Below are positions 8,001-16,119 of a stretch of DNA of 64,000 bases, piece after piece; position 1 is the first letter of the stretch; each line of letters opens with the position of its first letter. Below the pieces are notes generated by a model. It worked only from the letters and a program-made list of their open reading frames with translations. It had not been told where the DNA came from and did not search any database. Source of the DNA: UBA6398 sp963660485. GTDB lineage: Bacteria > Bacteroidota > Bacteroidia > Bacteroidales > Bacteroidaceae. A program made the translations under genes and the position numbers. The stretch covers positions 1-64,000 of the forward strand of contig CAVKYH010000005.1 in assembly GCA_963660485.1 (NCBI GenBank). The letters are read 5' to 3'.

Positions 8001-10739
8001 GGAAATTCCATCGCCATATTCTTTTTTATAGGTGTAAGTCTCGCTCACGATATTGTTTGACAAACTGATTTGCTTGCTTTCCACAACTTGCCCGTTGGCT
8101 ATGATGTCATAGAAAGCGGTAACTCCTTCAAACGATGTGCCGAATTGTATTTTCGACAAGGCATCTTGTTCAAACGAAGTGGCTTGTGAGTAAAGCCGTA
8201 TGCGCTCGGTGGAATCGGCGGGTTGCTTGTCGTTTATGGAGAATAGGAGGAATTCCTTTTTTATGTCGTAAATGGAGTCGGTTTCTCCCTCGAATTTTGT
8301 GTGGATAACGTATTTGCCCGATGCAAGACTGGACAGAGTGGCGATTTTTACGGGTGTGTTTGCAACGAAATCGCCTTTTGCGCAAACCGTGCCGTTGGAT
8401 TTTTCGATGGTATACGTTCCTTTGCCGTCGATATTCTCGCGCATGAGGTTTTGGAGCGTGAATGTTATGGCAGAAACCTTTTCCTTGTCTACTTTGTCGG
8501 AAATGTCGCACCCTACAAGCGCTGCACGTTTTCCGGCAATGATTGTCGTGCCTGCGTTCTGGCTTTCTCCCACTGCGGAAGTTACTGTTGCGTTAACGGA
8601 GAAGTAGTATGATATGTTGTCGAGCGCATTGGCGTTTGCGTTGTCCGCAACAAGTGGAACGCGCATCGTAAATTCGCCGTTTGAATCGGTGATTGTGGTG
8701 TCGCGAAATACCTCGTCGTTTGAATTGTTACGGCGGAAAAGCCAAAAACTCCGGCGTTTCACTTCGTATGTAACCTTTGCGCCCTGCATTCCAATGCCTG
8801 TAAATGCGAGTGCATGCCCTTTCACGCTCACGGTATCGCCCATGGCGTATTTTTCCTGCGGCTTGTCGGTTTTTACTTCAAATGTGGGGCGTTTGTATTC
8901 CTCTACTTTTACGTAGATACTGCTTGTGGCGTTTGCGGTGATGCGTAGATTGCCCGGCATAATGGTTGAAGGCAGCATGATGTCGGCGCTGAAAGTTCCG
9001 AACTCGTCGCTTGTGGTTTCTTGGGTGTATATCTCGCGGTTTTGGGAGTCTTTCACGGAAATCTTTACCTTGTGGTCGTAAATCGTACTGCATTCTTCGT
9101 CTTTTTTCTGAAAGACAATTCCCGCTATGTGTACCTTTTGCGAGGGACGATATACGGCGCGATCCGAAAACAGACGGTATTCTGTGGTTTGCATTACCTT
9201 TCTCGGCGCGAAGTTGGCGTAGCCGTAACAACGGCTGACGGGTGAAAATTTGTCGTCTCCGCTTTCGGCATTGTAGACATACGAGTGTTTTCCGCGTGCA
9301 ACCGTTACAGTGCCGTCTTTGTCGGTTGTATAGGTGTTGGCGAGCGTTAGTTTTGGGGTTTCGCTGTATTCGTTCACTTTTGCGCCCGATATCGGTTTGC
9401 CGCTGCGGGCTTCCACCACGGTGATTCGCATTTTGTTTCCCGGCAGGGGAAAGAAAAGCAGGCGTATGTTGCTTATGTAGATCGCGATGTTGGATTCCTG
9501 CGATTTGCTGTCAGACAGTTTCATGATATAGACGCCTGTTTTTTGCGGGGCATTGCATTCAAACGAGTCTTTCTTGTTGAAGATATCTTCGTTGCCTGTT
9601 ATGTTGCCGGAATAAAGCGTGGTTTTTGAATTGCCGGCGGCTTTGAACTCTTTGATTAGCTTTGAATTTTCGGCTATCTGCCTTGCCGTGTAGGTGGTGA
9701 GGTATAAGTTCAGCTCGGGCTGCCTGATGTTGTTGAAACTAACCATTCCTTTTATCTTCTCGCCGGGGAAAAGCAGACGGTTGTCGGTTTCCGTATGAAA
9801 TTCCTGCTCTTTCAGGCTTTTCATCATGTTTCTCAGTATTGCGGCACGCGGATTAGCGGAATATAGGTCTGCTCCTTTTTTTGCGAGTTGGTATTTCAGA
9901 GTCCTCATTTCGGCTTCTTCTGTCGCGATACACTCACACATATATATATATGCCTCAACTGCGCAAGGGTTTGACGCATATTGTTCCGCCAATGTCTTCG
10001 CGGCGTTGTATGCGGACTTCAATGTGTCGGCATATTCCTTGCAAACGTAGTCGTTGTTGTCGTTTTTGATAGAATCGAGTGTGGCAAGGAGTATGGCATC
10101 GTTGTTGCCGTTGGCGCGGTAGCAGTTTATGAACCTATGTTCCAGGTCGCGGCGCATTTGGCTACGCTCCTGGTAAGTGTAAGAGTCGTTGTGGTTGTCT
10201 TTAAGTCGGCTAATGGCGTTTCTGCATACCACATTCACAAGGTCGTTGCCGAAATATTTAGCATCTTTCCCCTTGCTGATAGCCGGAACATACTTTTCGG
10301 CTTTCTCTCCCTTGAAGATGTCGAGGTTTTTCGTAGCTTCGAGCAGACGGGCTACGGCTTTGTCGCCATTGTCTTTGTTGTTGTAGCTTGAATGTTCGTA
10401 ATACATGTTGGCAGAAACCAACATCCAGAGTGCGTGTTCCGTTGGGCGTTTTTCGCTGTGGGCTATGCTGTCGATACGTTCAAGTTCTGTGGTCAGACTG
10501 TCATTTGAAATGGTGTTTTGCATTGTGGTTGCCGATATTGCAGCCTTAAGCATTTCGCCGGTATTGCCTTGTTGGGCGGCAATATGGTATATGCTGCGAA
10601 TTTCAGCCAATGCAGTTTTGGGCAAGTCTTTTTTTATGGCATCGTCAACCTTTTTCCAACGGGCTGAAAAGTTTTGTGCAAAAATAGGGTTCAACGCCAA
10701 GAGCGTCAAACAGGCAAGCATGAATTTTCCAAGTTTCAT
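5061..10739 (-). CDS. Alpha-2-macroglobulin-like protein without thioester
   Basis: Very large exported protein, 1892 residues from the ATG at 10739, where a signal peptide begins (MKLGKFMLACLTLLALNPIFAQ). An upstream TTG-type extension of 33 residues lacks export features and is left out. The order is a helical N-terminal region, macroglobulin domains with YRLFSDRAVYRPSQKVHIAG around residue 530, the A2M domain (TAYFAPTLRTDENGNLTISF), then an alpha-helical toroid (TWLALQALPKI onward) and a receptor-binding-like C-terminus. Bacterial A2Ms trap proteases in the periplasm. The reactive CxEQ thioester motif expected at the start of the toroid is absent here (the stretch reads DSPKYDDALTLAAALY), so trapping would have to be non-covalent. 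It is upstream of and overlaps the phytase-like gene. Confidence 0.9.
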   Translation of the reverse strand: MKLGKFMLACLTLLALNPIFAQNFSARWKKVDDAIKKDLPKTALAEIRSIYHIAAQQGNTGEMLKAAISATTMQNTISNDSLTTELERIDSIAHSEKRPTEHALWMLVSANMYYEHSSYNNKDNGDKAVARLLEATKNLDIFKGEKAEKYVPAISKGKDAKYFGNDLVNVVCRNAISRLKDNHNDSYTYQERSQMRRDLEHRFINCYRANGNNDAILLATLDSIKNDNNDYVCKEYADTLKSAYNAAKTLAEQYASNPCAVEAYIYMCECIATEEAEMRTLKYQLAKKGADLYSANPRAAILRNMMKSLKEQEFHTETDNRLLFPGEKIKGMVSFNNIRQPELNLYLTTYTARQIAENSKLIKEFKAAGNSKTTLYSGNITGNEDIFNKKDSFECNAPQKTGVYIMKLSDSKSQESNIAIYISNIRLLFFPLPGNKMRITVVEARSGKPISGAKVNEYSETPKLTLANTYTTDKDGTVTVARGKHSYVYNAESGDDKFSPVSRCYGYANFAPRKVMQTTEYRLFSDRAVYRPSQKVHIAGIVFQKKDEECSTIYDHKVKISVKDSQNREIYTQETTSDEFGTFSADIMLPSTIMPGNLRITANATSSIYVKVEEYKRPTFEVKTDKPQEKYAMGDTVSVKGHALAFTGIGMQGAKVTYEVKRRSFWLFRRNNSNDEVFRDTTITDSNGEFTMRVPLVADNANANALDNISYYFSVNATVTSAVGESQNAGTTIIAGKRAALVGCDISDKVDKEKVSAITFTLQNLMRENIDGKGTYTIEKSNGTVCAKGDFVANTPVKIATLSSLASGKYVIHTKFEGETDSIYDIKKEFLLFSINDKQPADSTERIRLYSQATSFEQDALSKIQFGTSFEGVTAFYDIIANGQVVESKQISLSNNIVSETYTYKKEYGDGISVSLAFVKDGVLYSKNISIKKPIPDKRLRYKWTSFRDRLRPNQKEEWRLQILNPDGTPAKASAVAAIYDASLDKFAKNYWNSSLFFGKYIPAASWSTYKENSYFNYQYNPAKYEKSPSLSFDNLLECPTFIQDAMFTGHIGGLTRLGKSSLKVSNYSLAEANAPKMLTIRGNAEEERLAADVAANETGSADTDNGQNANNIKPRENFTETAYFAPTLRTDENGNLTISFTAPESLTRWNVKLLAHTKSMNLVEADTTATVTKDFMIQSNLPRFLRIGDAATIPATIKNISTKPLAGKATMTICDAQSLAVIKQSVVKFSVSANGETVVAFPFNVDENISSPLLICKIIADCGEFSDGEQHYLPVFSDKTEVIEALPFTLENSGNHTVNIAEGITGKKAGTTNRRLTIEYTSNPTWLALQALPKIDSPKYDDALTLAAALYAASLEHEIAYLSPEIKQAAKKWANEQTADTLLQNALLRNPDLKNILLAETPWAVDADNISLRRRELSHVYDEVESGMKARNLEERLTRQQNQDGGFGWFAGMPSSQHITTKIATILLRLNGIMEKPCMKLPIQNAVKYLDKQVAKQIEEMKKNEKRGFTPNIWDSHLAYLNIMRMNPGKASAQAVANRKYLLAILAKHYSELNMEDKSTAALVLADMGYDKEAKTALQSVLEHTVSDKDKGIYFDSFRAPSYWNSYKIPTQVAALEAVRALEPNDKATQNGMLKWILQEKRTQGWLTTLNTLEATYALLSTTKTDTTLLHFNTKLPDAITLNMQNGEKTNVMKAAKTVDEDATGYIRADFRLDNLKSSPVSISISKNDGGISWGGIYGRYLAPAATVENSGKELTVKREYFVVENGKEKTVTPKTIVNVGDLIRVRYTVNALRDYDYVSLVDPRPACLEPTKQISGYTCDNGEWFYLAVRDASQVYFLEKLEKGSHIFSMDFRIDRKGTYLAAPASIQCLYSPEFTGHSKGLTINSTESK

Positions 10740-10759
10740 AATCTGTGCGGATTTGTAGG

Positions 10760-10767
10760 CAAAGGTA
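10760..10767 (-). promoter_or_regulatory. Probable -7 element for the A2M operon
   Basis: Minus-strand TACCTTTG fits TAnnTTTG, 21 bp upstream of the chosen ATG at 10739, which also supports the shorter start. Confidence 0.45.
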
Positions 10768-10887
10768 ATGATTTCCTTTATACTGCGAATAAGACCCTTT
10801 ACACACCGATGCCTCGTTTTTATGATAAATACGCACAACCGCGAAATCTTGCCTGAAACGCGAAATTTTTTTCGCTTACGGGTTGTT

Positions 10888-10986
10888 GAAAAAACAACAA
10901 GGCATCTCGTAAAAACTCCGGGCCACCAAATTTAAATTAGATGCGTCGGAATTTAAATTAGATGCCTTGGAGTTTTTGCGAGATGT
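10888..10986 (+). repeat. Modular TTTAAA repeat, copy C
   Basis: Almost identical to copy B: GGCATCTCGTAAAAACT, CCGGGCCACCA, AATTTAAATT, AGATGCGTCGG, AATTTAAATT, AGATGCCTTGG, then AGTTTTTGCGAGATG. The right arm here is a better inverted copy of the left arm. Lies between the terminator of the LRR-transglutaminase gene and the A2M promoter. Confidence 0.92.
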
Positions 10987-11045
10987 GAGGGATTTTCCCT
11001 GTCGTGGTATATGGTCTGAAAATCTGATGTTTGTGGAAAAACAAA

Positions 11046-11079
11046 CTCCGTCTGCAAAAAGATGGAATTGCAGACGGAG
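11046..11079 (-). terminator. Rho-independent terminator of LRR-transglutaminase gene
   Basis: Perfect 12-bp stem (CTCCGTCTGCAA with TTGCAGACGGAG), followed on the minus strand by GTTTGTTTTT, 35 bp after the stop codon. Confidence 0.85.
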
Positions 11080-11113
11080 CGTACAATATAAATTGTGTAA
11101 GAAATGGGTTCGG

Positions 11114-13099
11114 TTATTGTTGTTCCAATTTGGGAGCTTGCCAAAAATAATCTTCGTCGGTGGTTGGCATTCCGCCGTAGTTGAATTCCACACCTTCGGG
11201 CAAGAGAGTGATATAAGTGTCCGGATTGCCGTCGCTCTCCACTTCGGGGCGATTTTCTGTGTGGCAGCTCAGATAAAACAGGTTTTTAGCCATATATTTC
11301 TCGAGATATTCCTCTTTTGTCTGTTTGCTGCGATGATTCCAATTGGCATCTTCGTTAAGCTTTAGGGGAAGTCCCTCTATAAGCCGCTTTCTAACCTCAC
11401 GATGATTGAGCAATGTGCCGTTTTCGTCGGTTATGTAAGCTGCAAAACTCGGGTCCATCCATATCCATTTGCTTAATGTTCGGCTCCAGACAATTGTCAT
11501 TACGTGGCAGTCGGGATCTTTTTCCCATTTGGAGGCACATACTATGAAACGGGCGGGCATTCCGAGCGCCATGTAGCAGTCGGCAAGCATCATTCCGAGG
11601 AACCGGCAGTTCAGTCCGCGCTTTTCGCGTTTTGCAAAGCGGTAGAGTTCCAACGCATTGAATTTACAGTTGGGCCACGAACTGCATCCGTCGTGCTCTA
11701 TGGCATCGTGCAGCCAATACATCACGTTTTTTATCCGGCTTATCTCGTCTCCGTTGCCTGCAATGCTGTCGAGGTTGAACGCTGTGCGTATCTCTTGCAA
11801 AACAGGAGCGTTGAGGTAATAATGAAACTCGGGCTTGGTTTGACCGGAATGGGTGTAAGCCGAATGTTTCTTGAGCAAACCGATGAAATCTCCGTTTTCT
11901 TTTGCCTTTTCCAGGAGATTCTGAAATTCTGCATCGCTTTTCAGCCATTCGTAAACAGTTTTGCTTTCTGCTTGTGCAAGATTAGGATCGCCTGTTTCCA
12001 CTTCTTTTTTGAGCGGAGTGAGTATTTTGGATTTCAAATCATTGATGTCGATTTTCTCGTCCTTGATTTTGGTTGCAAAATATCCGAATACGAGCAAAAT
12101 TTCGGGCTTTTCTTCGCCGAAAAGTTTGTTGTCTTCAATCATATTCTCGAGTATTTCGCAATATTGTGCCCTTTTGTTTGCGTCATCAAGGTTGCTTTCA
12201 GGCAGAATATCGGTGTTGTTGCTGCTGAATACCGCTCCATTTACAGTGTATCCCTTGAAAAGCGGACAACCCGGCGTTTCGGCAAAAGCAGTAGAGAGCA
12301 CGCCTTTCTCAAAAACGATTTCCTTGAGTTTGGGACAGTTTGTGAGCCAACATTCTCCGCCCCCCGACGAAAGTATATTGCCTGCAAACACCACTCTCTC
12401 AAGATTGGGGCAGTCGGTAAACGTTTCCCAGCCGTCGATATGCTGTATAGGACCGTCGATAATGATTTCTTTCAGATTTTCGCAGTTTCTCACCGTTCCG
12501 TATGCCGCGATATAACGCACGCTGTGCATTCGTAAACTTTTTAGCATGGGACAGTTTGTGATGCATTGCATAAGATTGCCCATTAGTTGCGGAAATATTA
12601 TTTCCTCGAGCTGTGAACAGGAGTCGAAAACTTCTTTGGCGAGCGATGTGTTCTCAGCAAGAACCACGCGCTTTACCTTGGAGTTGTAAAAAGCCCGGGG
12701 TTCAACTTCGGTCAGAGCCTTGGGCATTATCACTTCGCCTACATGGCAATTGGCAAAAGCTTCCTCGGGTATGGCATTTTCGTTTGTGATTTTCTTGCCG
12801 CAGTCAGAGTATGGTTCGTCTCCCTTCTGAAATTTTATGTCGCTGATGTCGAGCCGCGTAAGCGGCGCCTTGTCTGCGGTTTGTGCCGTTTCGGAATCCA
12901 TAAGTCTGCGTAGGAATTTCAAATCTGCGCCGTTGAGCGTGCCGCTTACCTTAAGGTCTTTGATTTTCCTGATTTTGTTTGCCTGAATTGCTGATGCCAA
13001 ACTGCCGGGAGTCGTTACGTTTACTACTACCTGCTTTGCGCTTGCTGGCAGGAGCAATATCAGACCTACAAGGATTGTCGCGATTTTTTGAATGTTCAT
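11114..13099 (-). CDS. Exported leucine-rich-repeat plus transglutaminase-like protein
   Basis: 661 residues. A signal peptide (1-21) is followed by BspA-type leucine-rich repeats at about 80-300. These have short units such as FYNSKVKRVVLAEN, FDSCSQLEEIIFP, NCPMLKSLRMHS, NCENLKEIIIDG and NCPNLER-like blocks, rich in Cys-Pro. A transglutaminase-like domain occupies roughly 430-570. Its triad is visible: Cys498 in GLNCRFLG, His532 in DCHVMTIVW and Asp549 in WMDPSF, so the enzyme core looks intact. Such cysteine-protease-fold domains cleave or cross-link peptides; here it would act in the periplasm or at the surface, with the repeats binding a protein. It stands alone with its own terminator. 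Confidence 0.88.
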   Translation of the reverse strand: MNIQKIATILVGLILLLPASAKQVVVNVTTPGSLASAIQANKIRKIKDLKVSGTLNGADLKFLRRLMDSETAQTADKAPLTRLDISDIKFQKGDEPYSDCGKKITNENAIPEEAFANCHVGEVIMPKALTEVEPRAFYNSKVKRVVLAENTSLAKEVFDSCSQLEEIIFPQLMGNLMQCITNCPMLKSLRMHSVRYIAAYGTVRNCENLKEIIIDGPIQHIDGWETFTDCPNLERVVFAGNILSSGGGECWLTNCPKLKEIVFEKGVLSTAFAETPGCPLFKGYTVNGAVFSSNNTDILPESNLDDANKRAQYCEILENMIEDNKLFGEEKPEILLVFGYFATKIKDEKIDINDLKSKILTPLKKEVETGDPNLAQAESKTVYEWLKSDAEFQNLLEKAKENGDFIGLLKKHSAYTHSGQTKPEFHYYLNAPVLQEIRTAFNLDSIAGNGDEISRIKNVMYWLHDAIEHDGCSSWPNCKFNALELYRFAKREKRGLNCRFLGMMLADCYMALGMPARFIVCASKWEKDPDCHVMTIVWSRTLSKWIWMDPSFAAYITDENGTLLNHREVRKRLIEGLPLKLNEDANWNHRSKQTKEEYLEKYMAKNLFYLSCHTENRPEVESDGNPDTYITLLPEGVEFNYGGMPTTDEDYFWQAPKLEQQ

Positions 13100-13292
13100 G
13101 TTCTTTTTTATTGGATTGTTTACTGTCTATACGGAAAAAGGTATGGTTTGTTACACAAATGGCGATATATTTTTTAGTTCCACATTTTTTTACAGGAAAT
13201 CGGATATTGGGGCTCAAAAAACAGTTTCGCTCCCCATTGTGTGGCATATATTTTAGGCTGCAACAAGATGTGTTTTTCTAATGTATTTTATG

Positions 13293-13385
13293 CGAAAAAC
13301 GACAAGGCATTTCGTTCTAAACGATGTCTGATATAATTTAAATAATGTCTGACATCGTTTGAATAATGTCAGACATTGTTTTTCC
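13293..13385 (+). repeat. Modular TTTAAA repeat, copy D (TGTCTGACA subfamily)
   Basis: GGCATTTCG arm, then GATGTCTGATATAA, TTTAAA, insert TAATGTCTGACATCG, a TTTGAA variant core and AATAATGTCAGACATTG, with a T-run. The cores are again 21 bp apart. The region 13100-13292 upstream of the LRR gene shows no other clear feature apart from presumed promoter sequence. Confidence 0.88.
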
Positions 13386-13484
13386 AATATACTACTATGC
13401 TTTTATAAGGCTTGTCGGCGAAAAAATATAAGGCAATATCGGGGGCGTTTATGTGGGGTGGAGTAGGGACGATGTCAATAAAAA

Positions 13485-13511
13485 AGCCCCGGCGAATCTC
13501 TCGTGGGGGCT
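13485..13511 (-). terminator. Minus-strand terminator with no long gene upstream
   Basis: AGCCCC (13485-13490) pairs with GGGGCT (13506-13511). On the minus strand the stem is followed by a run of six T, so it ends a leftward transcript. The only candidate source is the small ORF or RNA just upstream at 13546-13704. Confidence 0.65.
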
Positions 13512-13545
13512 ATACATAAATAAATAAGAGTTGAAAATGTGAAAA

Positions 13546-13704
13546 TCAGTCCAAAAAGTCTATTGGCTGTATATTGTTACGGTATTGTATCTGTGTCAAG
13601 TCTTGCAGAAATGTTTTAATCTCTGATTTGATTACAATAGGGTGTGCTTCGATTTTTGCTGTTTCAAGCGTTGCAAAATTAAAAAGGCGTGAAATATCCG
13701 CCAA
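13546..13704 (-). CDS. Candidate small protein (52 aa) or small RNA
   Basis: Unrecognised short reading frame starting at a TTG, encoding 52 residues that look protein-like (MADISRLFNFATL near the start, QPIDFLD at the end). Three things support a real transcript: a minus-strand TATTTTTG -7-like box at 13718-13725, a hairpin terminator with a T-run 35 bp after the stop, and no other leftward gene that could use that terminator. Against a protein: the start is TTG, no ribosome site is evident and the leader would be only a few bases. It could instead be a roughly 230-nt regulatory RNA. It is divergent from the membrane-bound HTH regulator gene. Confidence 0.35.
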   Translation of the reverse strand: MADISRLFNFATLETAKIEAHPIVIKSEIKTFLQDLTQIQYRNNIQPIDFLD

Positions 13705-13717
13705 ATTTTTTCGTAAT

Positions 13718-13754
13718 CAAAAATAGTCAAAACGTAAAAATATTATTATTTTTG
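13718..13754. promoter_or_regulatory. Divergent -7 boxes
   Basis: TATTTTTG occurs on the plus strand at 13747-13754, 46 bp before the regulator ATG, and on the minus strand at 13725-13718, just ahead of the candidate small gene. No convincing -33 elements. Confidence 0.4.
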
Positions 13755-13799
13755 TACGTCAAAAAACATCAAAACTATCAAACTCGCTAATAAACAGAT

Positions 13800-14867
13800 A
13801 TGTTTTCGATATCAGATTCCCTTGAAAACAAAAATCCTTGGTTCGGGTTTATAAACCGGGAGAAAACTTATTTGAAAAGGCAACAATTGTTGTCGCTCGT
13901 ATATTATGTGTTGCAGATATCTATTGTTACCGTGATTTTCATGCCTAAGGCCATTGCAACGTCGCGCTATTTTTTTATCGGAGTGTTGGGAACTCTGCAA
14001 ATAGTGGCTCTCTTTTCACTTATAGGCTATATAAAACGGAAATTGCGCCTTTCCACCTCACTAAGAATCATCATGTATTCGGTGCAAACCATTGTGTCGG
14101 CACAGTTGGTGCATATCTCCGTAAACAACGTGGAACTGCTTACGGGATTTCACAAGACATTAATTATGTCAAACATTACCATGATGATTCTCAACGTAGC
14201 CCTCTCGATTATAGCCTGCCAGAAAAACGATCCGATTATTCTTTCCGTAGTTTCATTGCTTGTTTACGGGTCTTGCGCCGTTATCACCGGCGATCATTGG
14301 TTTCGCGTTCTCGCCACAGTGATTGTTACCATGTTTTTGCTGCTTGGATTTTTGGGCACGTCGCTCGTATGGAGCACCCGGAGGATACAGCGCGAAAACC
14401 AAACCCTGAAACAGGAAGACGATGCCATGTTTGCGCTCTTCAATCTCACTCGCGAACAGGTAAAAGCCTATGTAAAACTCGCCGATCAGGAGATGTCGGA
14501 CGACAAGATACTGGCGGTTTTTGAGATTCTCGGCAAACGGGCACAACGCAATGTGTATTGCAATATGAAAAGGTATTATTACGCCAAACAGTTTAGCGAG
14601 GAAGCAATCGGCAGAGCCTTTCCAATGCTTTCACAATCGGAGCGGGAAATTTGCCGACTCGTTTTGCAGGACAAGAAATTGGGCGATATTTGCCACATTC
14701 TTGAGAAAAACGAATCGAATATCACTACCACACGTTCCAATATCCGCAAAAAACTCGGACTAAGCCCTTCCGATGACCTGAAAGTGGCTTTGCAGCGCAA
14801 AATGGACAGCATATCGTCTGTTAGGGAGCCGTTACCAGCGAAAAACTCTGCCGCGGAATCCGAATGA
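13800..14867 (+). CDS. Membrane-anchored LuxR-type HTH regulator
   Basis: 355 residues. The first 190 residues hold about six hydrophobic segments (for example LLSLVYYVLQISIVTVIFM and IIMYSVQTIVSAQLVHISV). A short coiled segment (RRIQRENQTLKQEDD) follows. The C-terminal part ends in a GerE/LuxR-like helix-turn-helix at about 277-325 (LSQSEREICRLVLQ through NITTTRSNIRKKLGL). The shape suggests a membrane sensor that binds DNA with its cytoplasmic tail; the signal and targets are not visible. No kinase or receiver domain is present. The next operon on the opposite strand is the polysaccharide locus, but a regulatory link would be guesswork. Confidence 0.75.
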   Translation: MFSISDSLENKNPWFGFINREKTYLKRQQLLSLVYYVLQISIVTVIFMPKAIATSRYFFIGVLGTLQIVALFSLIGYIKRKLRLSTSLRIIMYSVQTIVSAQLVHISVNNVELLTGFHKTLIMSNITMMILNVALSIIACQKNDPIILSVVSLLVYGSCAVITGDHWFRVLATVIVTMFLLLGFLGTSLVWSTRRIQRENQTLKQEDDAMFALFNLTREQVKAYVKLADQEMSDDKILAVFEILGKRAQRNVYCNMKRYYYAKQFSEEAIGRAFPMLSQSEREICRLVLQDKKLGDICHILEKNESNITTTRSNIRKKLGLSPSDDLKVALQRKMDSISSVREPLPAKNSAAESE

Positions 14868-14944
14868 AACGGGACGTGTTTCCTCCGGGAATGTTTATTT
14901 GCTTTCAGGAAAAGTAGAGATTGGGCGTGGGATAGGAAAACAAA

Positions 14945-14976
14945 AATCCGCGCAGCATTTTTGTGCCACGCGGATT
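14945..14976 (-). terminator. Terminator of the polysaccharide operon
   Basis: AATCCGCG (14945-14952) pairs with CGCGGATT (14969-14976). On the minus strand the stem is followed by TTTTTG, about 35 bp after the last gene of the leftward locus. Confidence 0.8.
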
Positions 14977-15009
14977 GCGTATCGTTGGTTCGGGATTTGA
15001 AACCGTTGG

Positions 15010-16119
15010 TTATTTCTTGCGTCTGGCGGCTGCAATACCCTCGTAAACTTCGTTGTATTTCTTTACCATTACCGAGAGGTCAAACTCCTGCGCACGCATA
15101 TAACATGCCTTGGCTGTTTGGTCGTATAGATTCTTGTCGTCATGCAGGCGTTTTATTATTCCGGCCAATTCTTTTTCGTTTCGATGCTCGAAAAGTATGC
15201 CGTAGCCCTTTGTAACTTCCTTCAAACCGTTTACATTCGAAGCAACAAACGGTTTGCCTGCGCTCATTCCCTCGATGTTTGAAAGCGAAAGCCCTTCCCA
15301 ATGGCTTGACATCGCAACTACGTCAGACGCTTTCAGTATGCTGGGCACATCAGAACGTATCCCCCAGAATTTTACACGGCTTCCCAAATTCAGTTTGTTT
15401 GTCAGCGTTTCAAGTTCTTCCCGTCTTTCGCCGTCTCCAACAATCCAAAATACGAAATTGTCGGGCAGCAGCGCCATGGCTCTTATTATAGTGTCTTGAT
15501 CCTTTGCTTCGCGAAATCCGGCAACCATTGTCGTAACAAATGTGCCCGGTTTGTGCGCTCCTGTAAGCGGTGCGGCATTGTGAATGCCCGTTACGTCCAC
15601 TCCGTTGTTTATTGTGGAGATTTTGGAATACCTTTTCGTTCCCTCTACGAGCCATTCCCCGCCCATATATTCGCGCAACTTTTCTTCGGCAATCTTGCTG
15701 ATGCAAACGATATGGTCGTAGGTATTGTACATCTGGCTCTCTATCGGCGCATACCACTTCCAACCGCGTTTGCGGTTGGAAGTGTTATGCTCGGTGGAGC
15801 ATAGCCCCACCGCGCATAACACTTCCGCTGCTGCCACAAAGAGTTGCGGCGAAGAATTGTGGGAATGTACGATATCGTATCTGCGCATTATTCTTGCCAA
15901 CTTCAATATGTATAACGGATTATAGTATCCGCTTCCGAACTTATACACTTTAATTCCTGGATTCTCCGTTACAAGGCGTTTCATAAGCGGAGTATCGTCG
16001 CCGTTGAACACGCAAACATCGACTTCATGCCCCATAGCACGCAGTTTTGGCGTCATATTTACCACCAAAGTCTCAGCTCCGCCAATTTTCAGCGAGGTAA
16101 TAACTTGAAGAATCTTCAT
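15010..16119 (-). CDS. GT4-family glycosyltransferase
   Basis: 369 residues from the ATG at 16119, which begins with the family start MKILQVITSLKIGGAETLV. A longer in-frame extension to 16245 lies inside the upstream gene and is rejected. The fold is GT-B: an N-terminal acceptor half with the GGAE loop, and a C-terminal nucleotide-sugar half with VGDGERREELE, WGIRSDVPSILKASDVVAMS and the E-x7-E signature EGLSLSNIEGMSAGKP. It is a retaining, cytoplasmic enzyme building the repeat unit. Its start overlaps the preceding glycosyltransferase stop by 4 bp (ATGA). Last gene of the locus, followed by a terminator. Confidence 0.92.
   Translation of the reverse strand: MKILQVITSLKIGGAETLVVNMTPKLRAMGHEVDVCVFNGDDTPLMKRLVTENPGIKVYKFGSGYYNPLYILKLARIMRRYDIVHSHNSSPQLFVAAAEVLCAVGLCSTEHNTSNRKRGWKWYAPIESQMYNTYDHIVCISKIAEEKLREYMGGEWLVEGTKRYSKISTINNGVDVTGIHNAAPLTGAHKPGTFVTTMVAGFREAKDQDTIIRAMALLPDNFVFWIVGDGERREELETLTNKLNLGSRVKFWGIRSDVPSILKASDVVAMSSHWEGLSLSNIEGMSAGKPFVASNVNGLKEVTKGYGILFEHRNEKELAGIIKRLHDDKNLYDQTAKACYMRAQEFDLSVMVKKYNEVYEGIAAARRKK

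Noticed and set aside
9930..9955. TATATATA microsatellite inside the macroglobulin gene
   Set aside because: Short and in coding sequence; no sign of functional repeat variation.
10740..10838. 33-residue N-terminal extension of the alpha-2-macroglobulin-like protein
   Set aside because: It would bury the signal peptide and extends through the likely promoter box at 10760-10767.
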